Assembly: GCA_028702975.1 (NCBI GenBank)
Contig: JAQVNT010000059.1
Location: forward strand, 1-8,656
Source: Candidatus Delongbacteria bacterium
Lineage (GTDB): Bacteria > UBA4055
DNA length: 8,656 bases
Reading direction: 5' to 3'
This document shows, one piece after another, positions 1-5,514 of this stretch. The notes under the pieces are model-generated. The model was not told the DNA's origin. It made no database searches and saw only the letters and a list, made by a program, of their open reading frames with translations. Position numbers and translations under genes: made by a program. The number at the start of each line of letters is the position of its first letter. The stretch's first letter is position 1.

Positions 1-741
1 ACTCTTAGACGCTTTGACTTCAATATGAAAATATTGATCCTCAAATTTCTTCAAATCTAACCTGAACTGATCCGAAACCGACTTCGTAATAATCCTTACC
101 TGCACACCCTTCTTAATTTTCGTCAGATGAACCAGCACCGTATCATCAACATAATTATCTACGATAACGATGGACTTCTCCGCGCGCCTGAACAGATCGG
201 ACACGAACTTATACGCATCGAATACCTGTCCTTCAAAGAATATTCCCTGATCAGGAATTCGGTCTTTACTCTCCAACGCAACGAACACTTTCTCGAATTT
301 CTGATCATTCTCAAGAAGCTTGACCTCTACCCTATCCAGTCTTTGAAATACTTGAGCATTAGACTGAATGAATTTGCGCATCTCAATGAATGCGTCAATA
401 ATTTTTATACTTATATCTACCGCAATTTTACTTTTCAGAATGGCTGACAACATAGCTACACCATGCTCAGTGAAGACAAAAGGTCTTTTCCTTAGCCCCA
501 TTTTGTCTCCAATGGAAGTCACAGTTTGTGACTTCCATTTTGCATATTCCGAAATATTCATTTGAAAATAATAATTTGAAGGAAACCTTTCAATATTCCT
601 CTTGACAGCCTGATTCAGAACTTTCGTCTCCACTCCATACAATTCCGCCAAATCCCTGTCCAGCATCACCTGATATCCCCGGACCGAATAAATCCTATCC
701 CTAATACTCTCATCAAACTTAACCAATTCGCCTTTCGACAT
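1..741 (-). CDS. ORF6N-domain protein with PLD-like C-terminus (copy 1, 3' end beyond window)
   Basis: The reading frame is open from an ATG at 741 to the left edge, giving 247 residues; the C-terminus lies outside the window. Residues 8-100 form an ORF6N DNA-binding domain, recognisable from 'IRDRIYSVRGYQVMLDRDLA', 'VKRNIERFP' and 'FVFTEHGVAML'. Residues 120-195 are almost identical to the paralogue at 4023-4901 ('QRLDRVEVKLLENDQKFEKV', 'DQGIFFEGQVFDAYKFVSDL'). The visible C-terminal part matches the PLD-like half of that paralogue but stops before its His-Asp-Arg-Phe motif. A GGGA Shine-Dalgarno-like site lies 8 bases before the start. ORF6N proteins are phage and bacterial DNA-binding proteins of uncertain role. 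The coding sequence contains a 29-bp palindrome at 511-539. The family is clear; the function is unknown. Confidence 0.9.
   Translation of the reverse strand, partial: MSKGELVKFDESIRDRIYSVRGYQVMLDRDLAELYGVETKVLNQAVKRNIERFPSNYYFQMNISEYAKWKSQTVTSIGDKMGLRKRPFVFTEHGVAMLSAILKSKIAVDISIKIIDAFIEMRKFIQSNAQVFQRLDRVEVKLLENDQKFEKVFVALESKDRIPDQGIFFEGQVFDAYKFVSDLFRRAEKSIVIVDNYVDDTVLVHLTKIKKGVQVRIITKSVSDQFRLDLKKFEDQYFHIEVKASKS
511..539. repeat. Intragenic palindrome in ORF6N copy 1
   Basis: Perfect inverted repeat with 13-bp arms (AATGGAAGTCACA and its reverse complement) around a 3-base centre. It lies inside the coding sequence and covers the codons for Lys-Ser-Gln-Thr-Val-Thr-Ser (residues about 70-76). 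The same codons form different palindromes in the other two ORF6N copies (2715-2735 and 4674-4696). All three share the core TCRCA-NTT-TGYGA. It could act as DNA (protein-binding site or cruciform) or as an mRNA hairpin. Confidence 0.9.
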
Positions 742-827
742 ACGCGTTCCCGCAATAATTTCAGGCAATATAAAACAGGTGGCGTGTCAAATCGTGACAC
801 GCCATAAATATTTTTCAATTTTTTTAT
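742..827 (-). promoter_or_regulatory. Conserved ORF6N leader with 10-bp inverted repeat (copy 1)
   Basis: This non-coding leader is repeated upstream of all three ORF6N copies. It contains a perfect inverted repeat at 780-789 and 795-804 (TGGCGTGTCA, 5-base spacer), about 39 bp before the ATG. Reading towards the gene there follow a TATATT that could be a -10 element, and GCGGGA just before the start. An A-rich tract (805-827 region) lies on the upstream side. The inverted repeat is placed like an operator or a leader hairpin. It is not a good terminator for the upstream gene because no T-tract follows it in that direction. Confidence 0.6.
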
Positions 828-846
828 ACGATTTTAATTTATAACT

Positions 847-884
847 AAAAAAGGTACATAAACCAGGATGAAGTTAAGTTTATG
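847..884 (-). terminator. Possible rho-independent terminator after the SUMF1-domain gene
   Basis: Read on the minus strand just after the stop at 890, a 7-bp stem (CATAAAC, positions 878-884 with 857-863) with a 14-base loop is followed by TACC and then six T (847-852). The stem is AT-rich and the loop long, so it is a weak candidate. It would separate the secreted-protein cassette from ORF6N copy 1. Confidence 0.4.
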
Positions 885-889
885 AAATA

Positions 890-1783
890 TCATGGTGTTC
901 TGGCAAGTCGGAAGCCGTAACTACATTTTCTGAATTGCATACCATAGCCACGTAAACAAACATTACACCAGCTAGCAGTTGAACCGCAGGAACAACCTCT
1001 CATGACACGATAAGTACCGGTGGCGGGTCCTGTTGGATCAGTTTGAGCAGTGCTCGGATATGTTGCATACCACCAGTCCCATACCCATTCAGAAACATTG
1101 CCGGCCATATCGCATAATCCCAAAGGCGTGTTACCCAATGGATAGCTTCCGACTTCAGTCGTTTTTCCTGTATTATAATTAGCTAGAGCAGGATAAGGAG
1201 TTGTGCTTCCCCATGGATATTGACCGGTTCCGTTATATCTTTCAGCATACTCCCATTCAGCTTCAGTAGGCAGTCTGTATCCTCGGGCGTTAAAATCACA
1301 TACGACGGCTTCCCATGTGCTGTCCGGATACAGCTCAGGAATGCTGCCCCAAATTACAGGATCAGTTGATCCATTTATTGTGTAGCAAGGAGTTAATCCT
1401 TCATTCATACTTCTATTATTGCAATAAACAAGAATATCATACCAGCTTATATTGTAAATTGGATATTTATCTCCCAATCCGAATGAAGTATAGCACGGAT
1501 TATATCCCATTACATCCTGCCATTCTTTTTGTGTTACTTCGTATTTTCCAATGTAATATGGTTTTGTTATATTTACTGTATGGGCAGGTGATCCGAAATC
1601 TCCGTCTCCCATTGTAAAACTTCCCGTTGGTACCGGAACAAAACCGGCAGGTATTAATTCGATACTTCTTATATCGAAAAAATTTAATTCCTGGTCGGGT
1701 GTACCGTCGTTATATTCAATTATAAGTTTTCCCGCAAAGCACAATGCCGCAGTAAAAAGTAACAATAAGCATACATTTTTCAT
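890..1783 (-). CDS. Exported SUMF1/formylglycine-generating-enzyme-like protein
   Basis: 297 residues. Residues 1-17 are a signal peptide (MKNV then a Leu-rich core ending Cys-Phe-Ala-Gly). Residues 19-45 carry a 'KLIIEYNDGT' segment also seen at the start of the neighbour at 1799-2275. Residues 48-297 are a SUMF1/FGE-sulfatase (EgtB-like) domain: 'GSFTMGD', 'YYIGKYEVTQKEW', 'YRLPTEAEWEYA', 'GNVSEWVWDWW', 'YRVMRG' and a terminal 'YGFRLARTP'. The C-terminal part has five cysteines (residues 264, 266, 273, 276, 287). Only Cys276 sits roughly where active FGEs have a copper-binding cysteine, and the usual spacing of the catalytic pair is not evident, so sulfatase activation is doubtful. A structural or surface role is more likely. 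AGGA lies before the start. It follows the fn3 gene by 15 bp and is probably co-transcribed with it. Confidence 0.88.
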   Translation of the reverse strand: MKNVCLLLLFTAALCFAGKLIIEYNDGTPDQELNFFDIRSIELIPAGFVPVPTGSFTMGDGDFGSPAHTVNITKPYYIGKYEVTQKEWQDVMGYNPCYTSFGLGDKYPIYNISWYDILVYCNNRSMNEGLTPCYTINGSTDPVIWGSIPELYPDSTWEAVVCDFNARGYRLPTEAEWEYAERYNGTGQYPWGSTTPYPALANYNTGKTTEVGSYPLGNTPLGLCDMAGNVSEWVWDWWYATYPSTAQTDPTGPATGTYRVMRGCSCGSTASWCNVCLRGYGMQFRKCSYGFRLARTP

Positions 1784-1798
1784 TATTTAATCCTGTCT

Positions 1799-2275
1799 TT
1801 ACTTTAACTCTGAGTTTCTGGCTTTAATTGTATAAAAGTATTTTTTACCTTGAAGAATGTTGTTGTCAAGATATGGTTTAGTAGAAGTACTGTCTATTTT
1901 GACAAATCCCGTATAGGGACCGCTATCTGAACGAAATATTACATAATCTGTAGCTCCATTAACCAAATCCCAATTCAAACTTACAGAAGATGAATCAGCC
2001 GTTATTGTAACATTCTGAGGCGCTCCAACAAAACCGTACCAGTCAGAAAATCTGATAATTGCAACTGAACCTATACTGTCCTCAGTGCTCGTAACATCCG
2101 CATGATTTATTCTCATCATGTCGCCCTGGTTAATATCTGTAAATATAATTCTTTCTATTTTACTGACTTCATACTCAGAAAATGAGCCGTCATTATCATA
2201 TATCCAAAGTTTATCTCCGGCTAACAGAAATACAGCCAAAAAAAACATGATACTAAAAGTTGCTGTCTTCATCAT
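1799..2275 (-). CDS. Exported small fibronectin type III protein
   Basis: 158 residues. Residues 1-20 are a signal peptide with a Phe/Leu-rich core ending Leu-Leu-Ala-Gly. Residues 21-47 contain 'DKLWIYDNDGS', the same NDG segment as the N-terminus of the downstream SUMF1 protein. Residues 84-155 form a single fn3 domain ('APQNVTITADSSSVSLNWD', 'ATDYVIFRSD', 'KYFYTIKARN'). The protein stops soon after the 'YTIKARN' strand, so the last fn3 strand is short or missing and the gene may be a truncated relative of a larger modular protein. The start used is the first of two tandem ATGs, with AAAGGA before it. A promoter of its own lies at 2318-2346. Fn3 domains suggest protein or glycan binding outside the cell; no enzymatic role is visible. 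Confidence 0.8.
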   Translation of the reverse strand: MMKTATFSIMFFLAVFLLAGDKLWIYDNDGSFSEYEVSKIERIIFTDINQGDMMRINHADVTSTEDSIGSVAIIRFSDWYGFVGAPQNVTITADSSSVSLNWDLVNGATDYVIFRSDSGPYTGFVKIDSTSTKPYLDNNILQGKKYFYTIKARNSELK

Positions 2276-2317
2276 TATTTTCCTTTATTCCAAGTTGTTT
2301 TCTTAGATAAGCAGAGA

Positions 2318-2346
2318 ATTATATGAAGTATTTTTAATAAACGCAA
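2318..2346 (-). promoter_or_regulatory. sigma70-like promoter of the fn3/SUMF1 pair
   Basis: On the minus strand TTGCGT (2341-2346) and a perfect TATAAT (2318-2323) are separated by exactly 17 bp. Transcription would begin near 2311, about 36 bp before the fn3 start codon. The promoter lies inside the foreign tail of the truncated ORF6N copy 2, so the cassette brought its own promoter. Confidence 0.65.
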
Positions 2347-2714
2347 ATTGATTATAACTATCTACGATAACAATTGACTTCTCCGCGCGTCTGAACAGGT
2401 CGGAAACGAATTTATACGCATCGACAACCTGACCTTCAAAGAATATTCCCTGCTCCGGAATGCGGTCTTTACTTTCCAACGCAACGAACACTTTCTCGAA
2501 TTTCTGATCATTCTCAAGAAGCTTCACTTCCACCCTATCCAGCCTTTGGAATATCTGCCCGTTCGCCTGAACGAACTTACGCATAGAAACGAAAGCACGC
2601 ATGATCTTAATGCTGATCTCTCTTGCTTTATCGCTTGTAAGAATAGAAGACAATGCAGCAACGCCTTGTTCTGTGAAAACATATGGACTTGATCCTCCTA
2701 AATGTTTAAAAGAA

Positions 2715-2735
2715 GGTATCGCATTTTGCGACACC
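2715..2735. repeat. Intragenic palindrome in ORF6N copy 2 (imperfect)
   Basis: Inverted repeat with core TCGCA-TTT-TGCGA at 2719-2731. The flanks pair G-C, G-C and T-A outside an A/C mismatch at 2718/2732, and the next outer pair is A/A. It is at the same codons (Ser-Gln-Asn-Ala) as the perfect palindromes of copies 1 and 3. The mismatches fit loss of constraint in the broken copy. Confidence 0.8.
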
Positions 2736-2939
2736 ATGAGGCTAATTTCATTTTTCGCAAGCTGAAACATAAAATCGACTGGAAATCTTTTATGATTCCT
2801 TTTTACTTGCTCTCTCAATCTTCTGGGTTTTACCCCGTACAGCTCTGCCAGATCCCTGTCCAGCATCACCTGATATCCCCGGATCGAATATATCCTGTCC
2901 ATTATACTCTCCTCGAACTTAACCAATTCACTCTTTGAA

Positions 2940-3032
2940 TACGCTCACCCGCAATAATTTCAGGCAATATAAAACAGGAGGCGTGTCAAATGATGACCTA
3001 CCCTAAAGATTTCTCAAAGTATTTTAAATAAA
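2940..3032 (-). promoter_or_regulatory. Eroded ORF6N leader (copy 2)
   Basis: The leader is homologous to 742-827 and 4902-4987, with the shared stretches 'CGCAATAATTT', 'AGGCAATATAAAACAGG' and 'GGCGTGTCAAAT' on the plus strand. The right arm of the palindrome (2994-3002, TGACCTACC) no longer matches its left arm (2980-2988). Only about four base pairs remain, against ten in copy 1. This agrees with copy 2 being inactive. Confidence 0.6.
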
Positions 3033-3041
3033 ATCTCCAAA

Positions 3042-3096
3042 GTGCATTTTTTGCACATTGCTTTCTTTAGCTTCAATTAGCTCATTACCAATGAGC
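3042..3096 (-). terminator. Hairpins after dinD, possible terminator
   Basis: Read on the minus strand, the dinD stop is followed by a 7-bp stem with a 3-base loop (3090-3096 with 3080-3086, GCTCATT) and then a 5-bp stem with an A-rich loop (3052-3056 with 3042-3046). After the second stem comes TTTGGAGATTTTATTT. Neither has a clean T-run, so termination may be partial. Confidence 0.35.
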
Positions 3097-3101
3097 CGAT
3101 T

Positions 3102-3956
3102 TCATTCTTCCAGCATTAAGTTTTTAGGATTCTTTTTTAATTTCTTGAGCTGCTCCCGCTCAATTTCATTTATACTTTTTTCCGGAACAGGCAGATCTTC
3201 CGGCATTGTGCCTCCGACACGCTTAATTGTGTTCCTTACTTCTTTTCCAACAATAAAATGAACTTCATTTGACGCGTCAGCGGTCATCGTCTTATCTTTT
3301 TTTAATTTCTCTTCTGTTTGAGAAATTCTAAACAAGTTCGCAATCAATTCAGTGCTTCCCATATGATCAAGTATCTTTTGAGTTCCTTTCAGACCTTTCT
3401 TTTTATGAATATCTTTAACTTTCAATCCGCCATAAAGTCCCATATAGCCCGAATTCTGAAAAGAGGCAAATTCATCATCAGAAATGACACCCGCGTTATG
3501 AGCAGCCTCCGCAAGCATCTGGTTCCATTGTTTTATATCTCCTCTAATAACAAGCCGTTTGTTATCTTCGCCGAGCTCATTAAAATAATCTGCCACTTCC
3601 TGCCGTCTTGTCTGAATAGCAAAATAAGTCTGACCGATCGCTATCACTTCTTTTCTCGGGTCGCCATTTTGAACTATCAGGTAACAGGCATATCTTGTCA
3701 ATTTATAATCAGAAACAGACTTGGGTGCAACGCCTGCATTTACCATTTTGCTGACCTCAGCAAAATGGTGATTTATGCTATAACCGCTATTCTTACAAGC
3801 AAGCTTTGCCCGGTCAAGAACTTTGACAAAATTTCTCCATTGAACATACTCAAGAATCACTGACAACTCTCTTGCGAACCAAAATTCCTGTCCGTCTTCA
3901 GATACATGCTTGATCTGTTCAAACTGAACATATTCTTTTGCTTTCAGGTCACTCAT
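3102..3956 (-). CDS. dinD: DNA-damage-inducible protein D (DinD)
   Basis: 284 residues, close to the roughly 275 of E. coli DinD. The N-terminal BRO-N domain (about residues 10-125) carries the family hallmarks 'WFARELSVILEYVQWRNF', 'NHHFAEVSKMV', 'LTRYACYLIVQNGDPRKEVI' and 'IGQTYFAIQTRRQE'. The rest shows 'GLYGGLKVKDIHKKKGL' and 'ILDHMGSTELIANLFRISQT'. In E. coli, DinD is SOS-induced and affects RecA filaments. Cytoplasmic. AGGAG lies 5 bases before the ATG. The 66-bp gap after ORF6N copy 3 shows no recognisable LexA box, so SOS control is not supported here. The coding sequence holds a 28-bp palindrome at 3742-3769. DinD is often found near restriction systems, matching this island. Confidence 0.93.
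   Translation of the reverse strand: MSDLKAKEYVQFEQIKHVSEDGQEFWFARELSVILEYVQWRNFVKVLDRAKLACKNSGYSINHHFAEVSKMVNAGVAPKSVSDYKLTRYACYLIVQNGDPRKEVIAIGQTYFAIQTRRQEVADYFNELGEDNKRLVIRGDIKQWNQMLAEAAHNAGVISDDEFASFQNSGYMGLYGGLKVKDIHKKKGLKGTQKILDHMGSTELIANLFRISQTEEKLKKDKTMTADASNEVHFIVGKEVRNTIKRVGGTMPEDLPVPEKSINEIEREQLKKLKKNPKNLMLEE
3742..3769. repeat. Intragenic palindrome in dinD
   Basis: Perfect inverted repeat with 13-bp arms (ACCATTTTGCTGA and its reverse complement) around a 2-base centre. It covers the codons for His-His-Phe-Ala-Glu-Val-Ser-Lys-Met-Val (residues 63-72) in the BRO-N domain. Size and position within a DNA-binding-type domain resemble the ORF6N intragenic palindromes nearby. Confidence 0.9.
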
Positions 3957-4022
3957 ACTTACTCCTGCGATTTTACTAACTTCTTTTGAAATCTAACTAA
4001 TTATCCTTCTATAATCCACAGA

Positions 4023-4901
4023 TTAAATTTCCCCGATTTCTTCTATCAGCTTCAACGCCTCCTTATCCATCTTCGTGAACCCGAACAGCTTCTTACCCAA
4101 GTCCTTAAGCGAAGCTCCGAGATGATATAAAACTTCGCCGTCAATAATAATAAACCTGTCGTGGATACTCTTTGACATTTTGACTTCAATATGGAAATAT
4201 TGCTCCTCAAACTTCTTTATATCAAGCCTAAACTGATCCGAAATTGATTTAGTCACTATCTTAACCTGTACACCCTTCTTTATTTTCGTCAGATGAAGCA
4301 GTACCGTATCGTCAACATAATTATCTACGATTACGATGGACTTTTCCGCTCTCCTGAACAGATCGGACACGAAATTATACGCATCGAATACCTGTCCTTC
4401 AAAGAATATTCCCTGATCAGGAATTCGGTCCTTACTTTCCAAAGCATCGAACACTTTCTCGAACTTTTGATCGTTCTCAAGCAGCTTTATCTCCACTCTA
4501 TCGAGCCTTTGAAATATCTGTCCGTTCGCCTGAATGAATTTACGCATAGCTACGAAAGCTTCTATAATCATAATGCTTATTTTAACGGCAGTTTCACTTT
4601 TTAATACTCCTGCCAGCATCGCAACTCCCTGTTCGGTGAATGCATAGGGTTTATATTTTGGTTCACGCTTTTTAAAGGTCGCAATTTGCGACCTTTGTTC
4701 TGCATCTTCCGAATATTTAAGCTTAAAACAGAAATTTTCAGGAAACCTTTCTTTGTTTCTCTTGACTGCCTCATTCAGCCTTTTCGTCTCAACACCATAC
4801 AATTCCGCCAAATCAGAATCCAGCATCACCTGGAAACCCCGGATCGAATAAATCCTATCCCTGATACTCTCTTCAAACTTAACAATTTCACTCTTTGACA
4901 T
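4023..4901 (-). CDS. ORF6N-domain protein with PLD-like C-terminus (copy 3, complete)
   Basis: 292 residues, the only complete ORF6N copy here. Residues 8-105 are the ORF6N domain ('IRDRIYSIRGFQVMLDSDLA', 'KRNKERFPENF', 'PYAFTEQGVAML'). Residues 108-160 form a helical, probably coiled-coil linker ('RLDRVEIKLLENDQKFEKVF'). Residues 165-275 resemble a phospholipase D-like fold: 'SIVIVDNYVDD', then 'HDRFIIID' (His247 x Arg249 x4 Asp254, a variant of the HxKx4D motif) and 'YHLGASLKDLG'. Only one such motif is present, so any nuclease activity would require dimerisation. The product could be a DNA-binding effector or regulator. The ATG is preceded by GGGAG. It shares leader and ends with copies 1 and 2 but differs in the middle (residues 40-115). 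Confidence 0.92.
   Translation of the reverse strand: MSKSEIVKFEESIRDRIYSIRGFQVMLDSDLAELYGVETKRLNEAVKRNKERFPENFCFKLKYSEDAEQRSQIATFKKREPKYKPYAFTEQGVAMLAGVLKSETAVKISIMIIEAFVAMRKFIQANGQIFQRLDRVEIKLLENDQKFEKVFDALESKDRIPDQGIFFEGQVFDAYNFVSDLFRRAEKSIVIVDNYVDDTVLLHLTKIKKGVQVKIVTKSISDQFRLDIKKFEEQYFHIEVKMSKSIHDRFIIIDGEVLYHLGASLKDLGKKLFGFTKMDKEALKLIEEIGEI
4674..4696. repeat. Intragenic palindrome in ORF6N copy 3
   Basis: Perfect inverted repeat with 11-bp arms (AAAGGTCGCAA and its reverse complement) around one base. It covers the codons for Arg-Ser-Gln-Ile-Ala-Thr-Phe (residues 70-76). The core TCGCA-ATT-TGCGA is shared in form with the other copies, while the flanks AAAGG/CCTTT are its own and still pair. 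Confidence 0.9.
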
Positions 4902-4987
4902 ACGCGCTCCCGCAATAATTTAAGGCAATATAAAACAGGAGGCGTGTCAAATCGTGACACGGCAAAAAGATTTTTCAATATTTTTTC
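4902..4987 (-). promoter_or_regulatory. Conserved ORF6N leader with inverted repeat (copy 3)
   Basis: Homologous to 742-827. The inverted repeat pairs 4943-4949 with 4955-4961 (CGTGTCA, 7 bp, 5-base spacer), with one mismatch and then one further pair outside. The possible -10 TATATT and the GCGGGAG ribosome-binding region are unchanged from copy 1. It follows the last gene of the Shedu operon (stop at 5018) with no clear terminator between, so read-through into ORF6N copy 3 is possible. Confidence 0.6.
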
Positions 4988-5017
4988 AAATTATCTAACA
5001 GGAATGAAAAATTAAAC

Positions 5018-5512
5018 TTACTCTACCTTTAAACCAAAATACATCTTAAGTGCTTTTACTCTCATTTCAACATCGGCATAATTCACATCCGGGCTGCCTT
5101 CTTTATATCCTTTCCTGAACTTCATGAACTCACCCATAATAGAAAGCCAAAATTCCCGTACAGTCAGACCCTTTGCCGGCAATCGTGAAAATCTCTCGTA
5201 CTCCGCATCTGAATAACTATCCGCACTCAAAGTACAAAATTTCACAAACTTTCTTCGGAATCTCTCATCGAATTTCATAAAATCATCCCCGATCCCGTGA
5301 TCTTCAATATAAGACGAAATCTTATTCTCAAGATTATTCAGCTCAAAAACATTAACATCATCAATATTACTCTTGTCAATAAAGTCGAACCATCCCACAA
5401 CAAGCTCACCGAACCTTTTCAACTTACTCATTTTCATGCGGGGTTTTATAAATTTGAAAAAACCATAAACAAAACCGGTAAGAGTCAATAATGAAATTGC
5501 TTTCTCAAGCAT
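5018..5512 (-). CDS. Small membrane-anchored protein of the Shedu operon, unknown family
   Basis: 164 residues, not assigned to a family. Residues 5-22 form one hydrophobic segment ('ISLLTLTGFVYGFFKFI'), followed at once by a basic stretch (Lys-Pro-Arg-Met-Lys-Met-Ser-Lys-Leu-Lys-Arg). This fits an uncleaved N-terminal anchor with the rest in the cytoplasm. The remainder is soluble, charged and predicted mainly helical ('LENKISSYIEDHGIG', 'ERFRRKFVKF', 'REFWLSIMGEFMKFRKGYKE'). No catalytic motif is visible. Its ATG lies 2 bp after the stop of the protease gene, so translation is probably coupled and the product probably works with the protease. It might anchor the complex at the membrane, or be an effector, immunity or sensor component (inference). 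Confidence 0.75.
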   Translation of the reverse strand: MLEKAISLLTLTGFVYGFFKFIKPRMKMSKLKRFGELVVGWFDFIDKSNIDDVNVFELNNLENKISSYIEDHGIGDDFMKFDERFRRKFVKFCTLSADSYSDAEYERFSRLPAKGLTVREFWLSIMGEFMKFRKGYKEGSPDVNYADVEMRVKALKMYFGLKVE

Positions 5513-5514
5513 AA

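Larger units (their letters stand above)
2303..2926 (-). pseudogene. Decayed ORF6N gene (copy 2), start lost and 3' end replaced
   Basis: The 207-codon open frame can be read only from a TTG at 2926. In copies 1 and 3 the gene starts at an ATG five codons further upstream. Here that trinucleotide has lost one base (GACAT became GAAT on the plus strand, near 2938), and an in-frame TGA lies just before it. The ORF6N core is still readable ('YQVMLDRDLAELYGV', 'YVFTEQGVAALSSIL', 'RLDRVEVKLLENDQKFEKVF'). The frame leaves the family consensus after 'SIVIVDSY' at about 2353-2357. From there it runs through unrelated sequence that contains the fn3 gene promoter, and it lacks the whole PLD-like half (about 95 residues). 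Its leader palindrome and intragenic palindrome are also eroded. A short regulatory protein could still be made; a pseudogene is more likely. Confidence 0.75.

Noticed and set aside
127..447. Plus-strand open frame of 106 codons
   Set aside because: It is antisense to ORF6N copy 1, and an equivalent antisense frame occurs at 4293-4604 opposite copy 3. It is a by-product of the conserved coding sequence, with no ribosome-binding site.
785..803. TTGACA within the ORF6N leader as a -35 element
   Set aside because: The only good -10 candidate (TATATT) is 12 bp away, too close for sigma70. It appears to be part of the palindrome instead.
780..804. Integron attC site or terminator at the ORF6N leader palindrome
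   Set aside because: No attC core sites (GTTRRRY/RYYYAAC) flank it and no integrase is present. On the transcribed strand no T-run follows. An operator or leader hairpin is more likely.
3318..3863. Plus-strand open frame of 181 codons
   Set aside because: It lies wholly opposite dinD, whose family identity is certain. The antisense product shows no domain or start signal.
3957..4022. LexA box upstream of dinD
   Set aside because: Neither the CTG-N10-CAG nor the GAAC-N4-GTTC pattern is present in the 66-bp gap.
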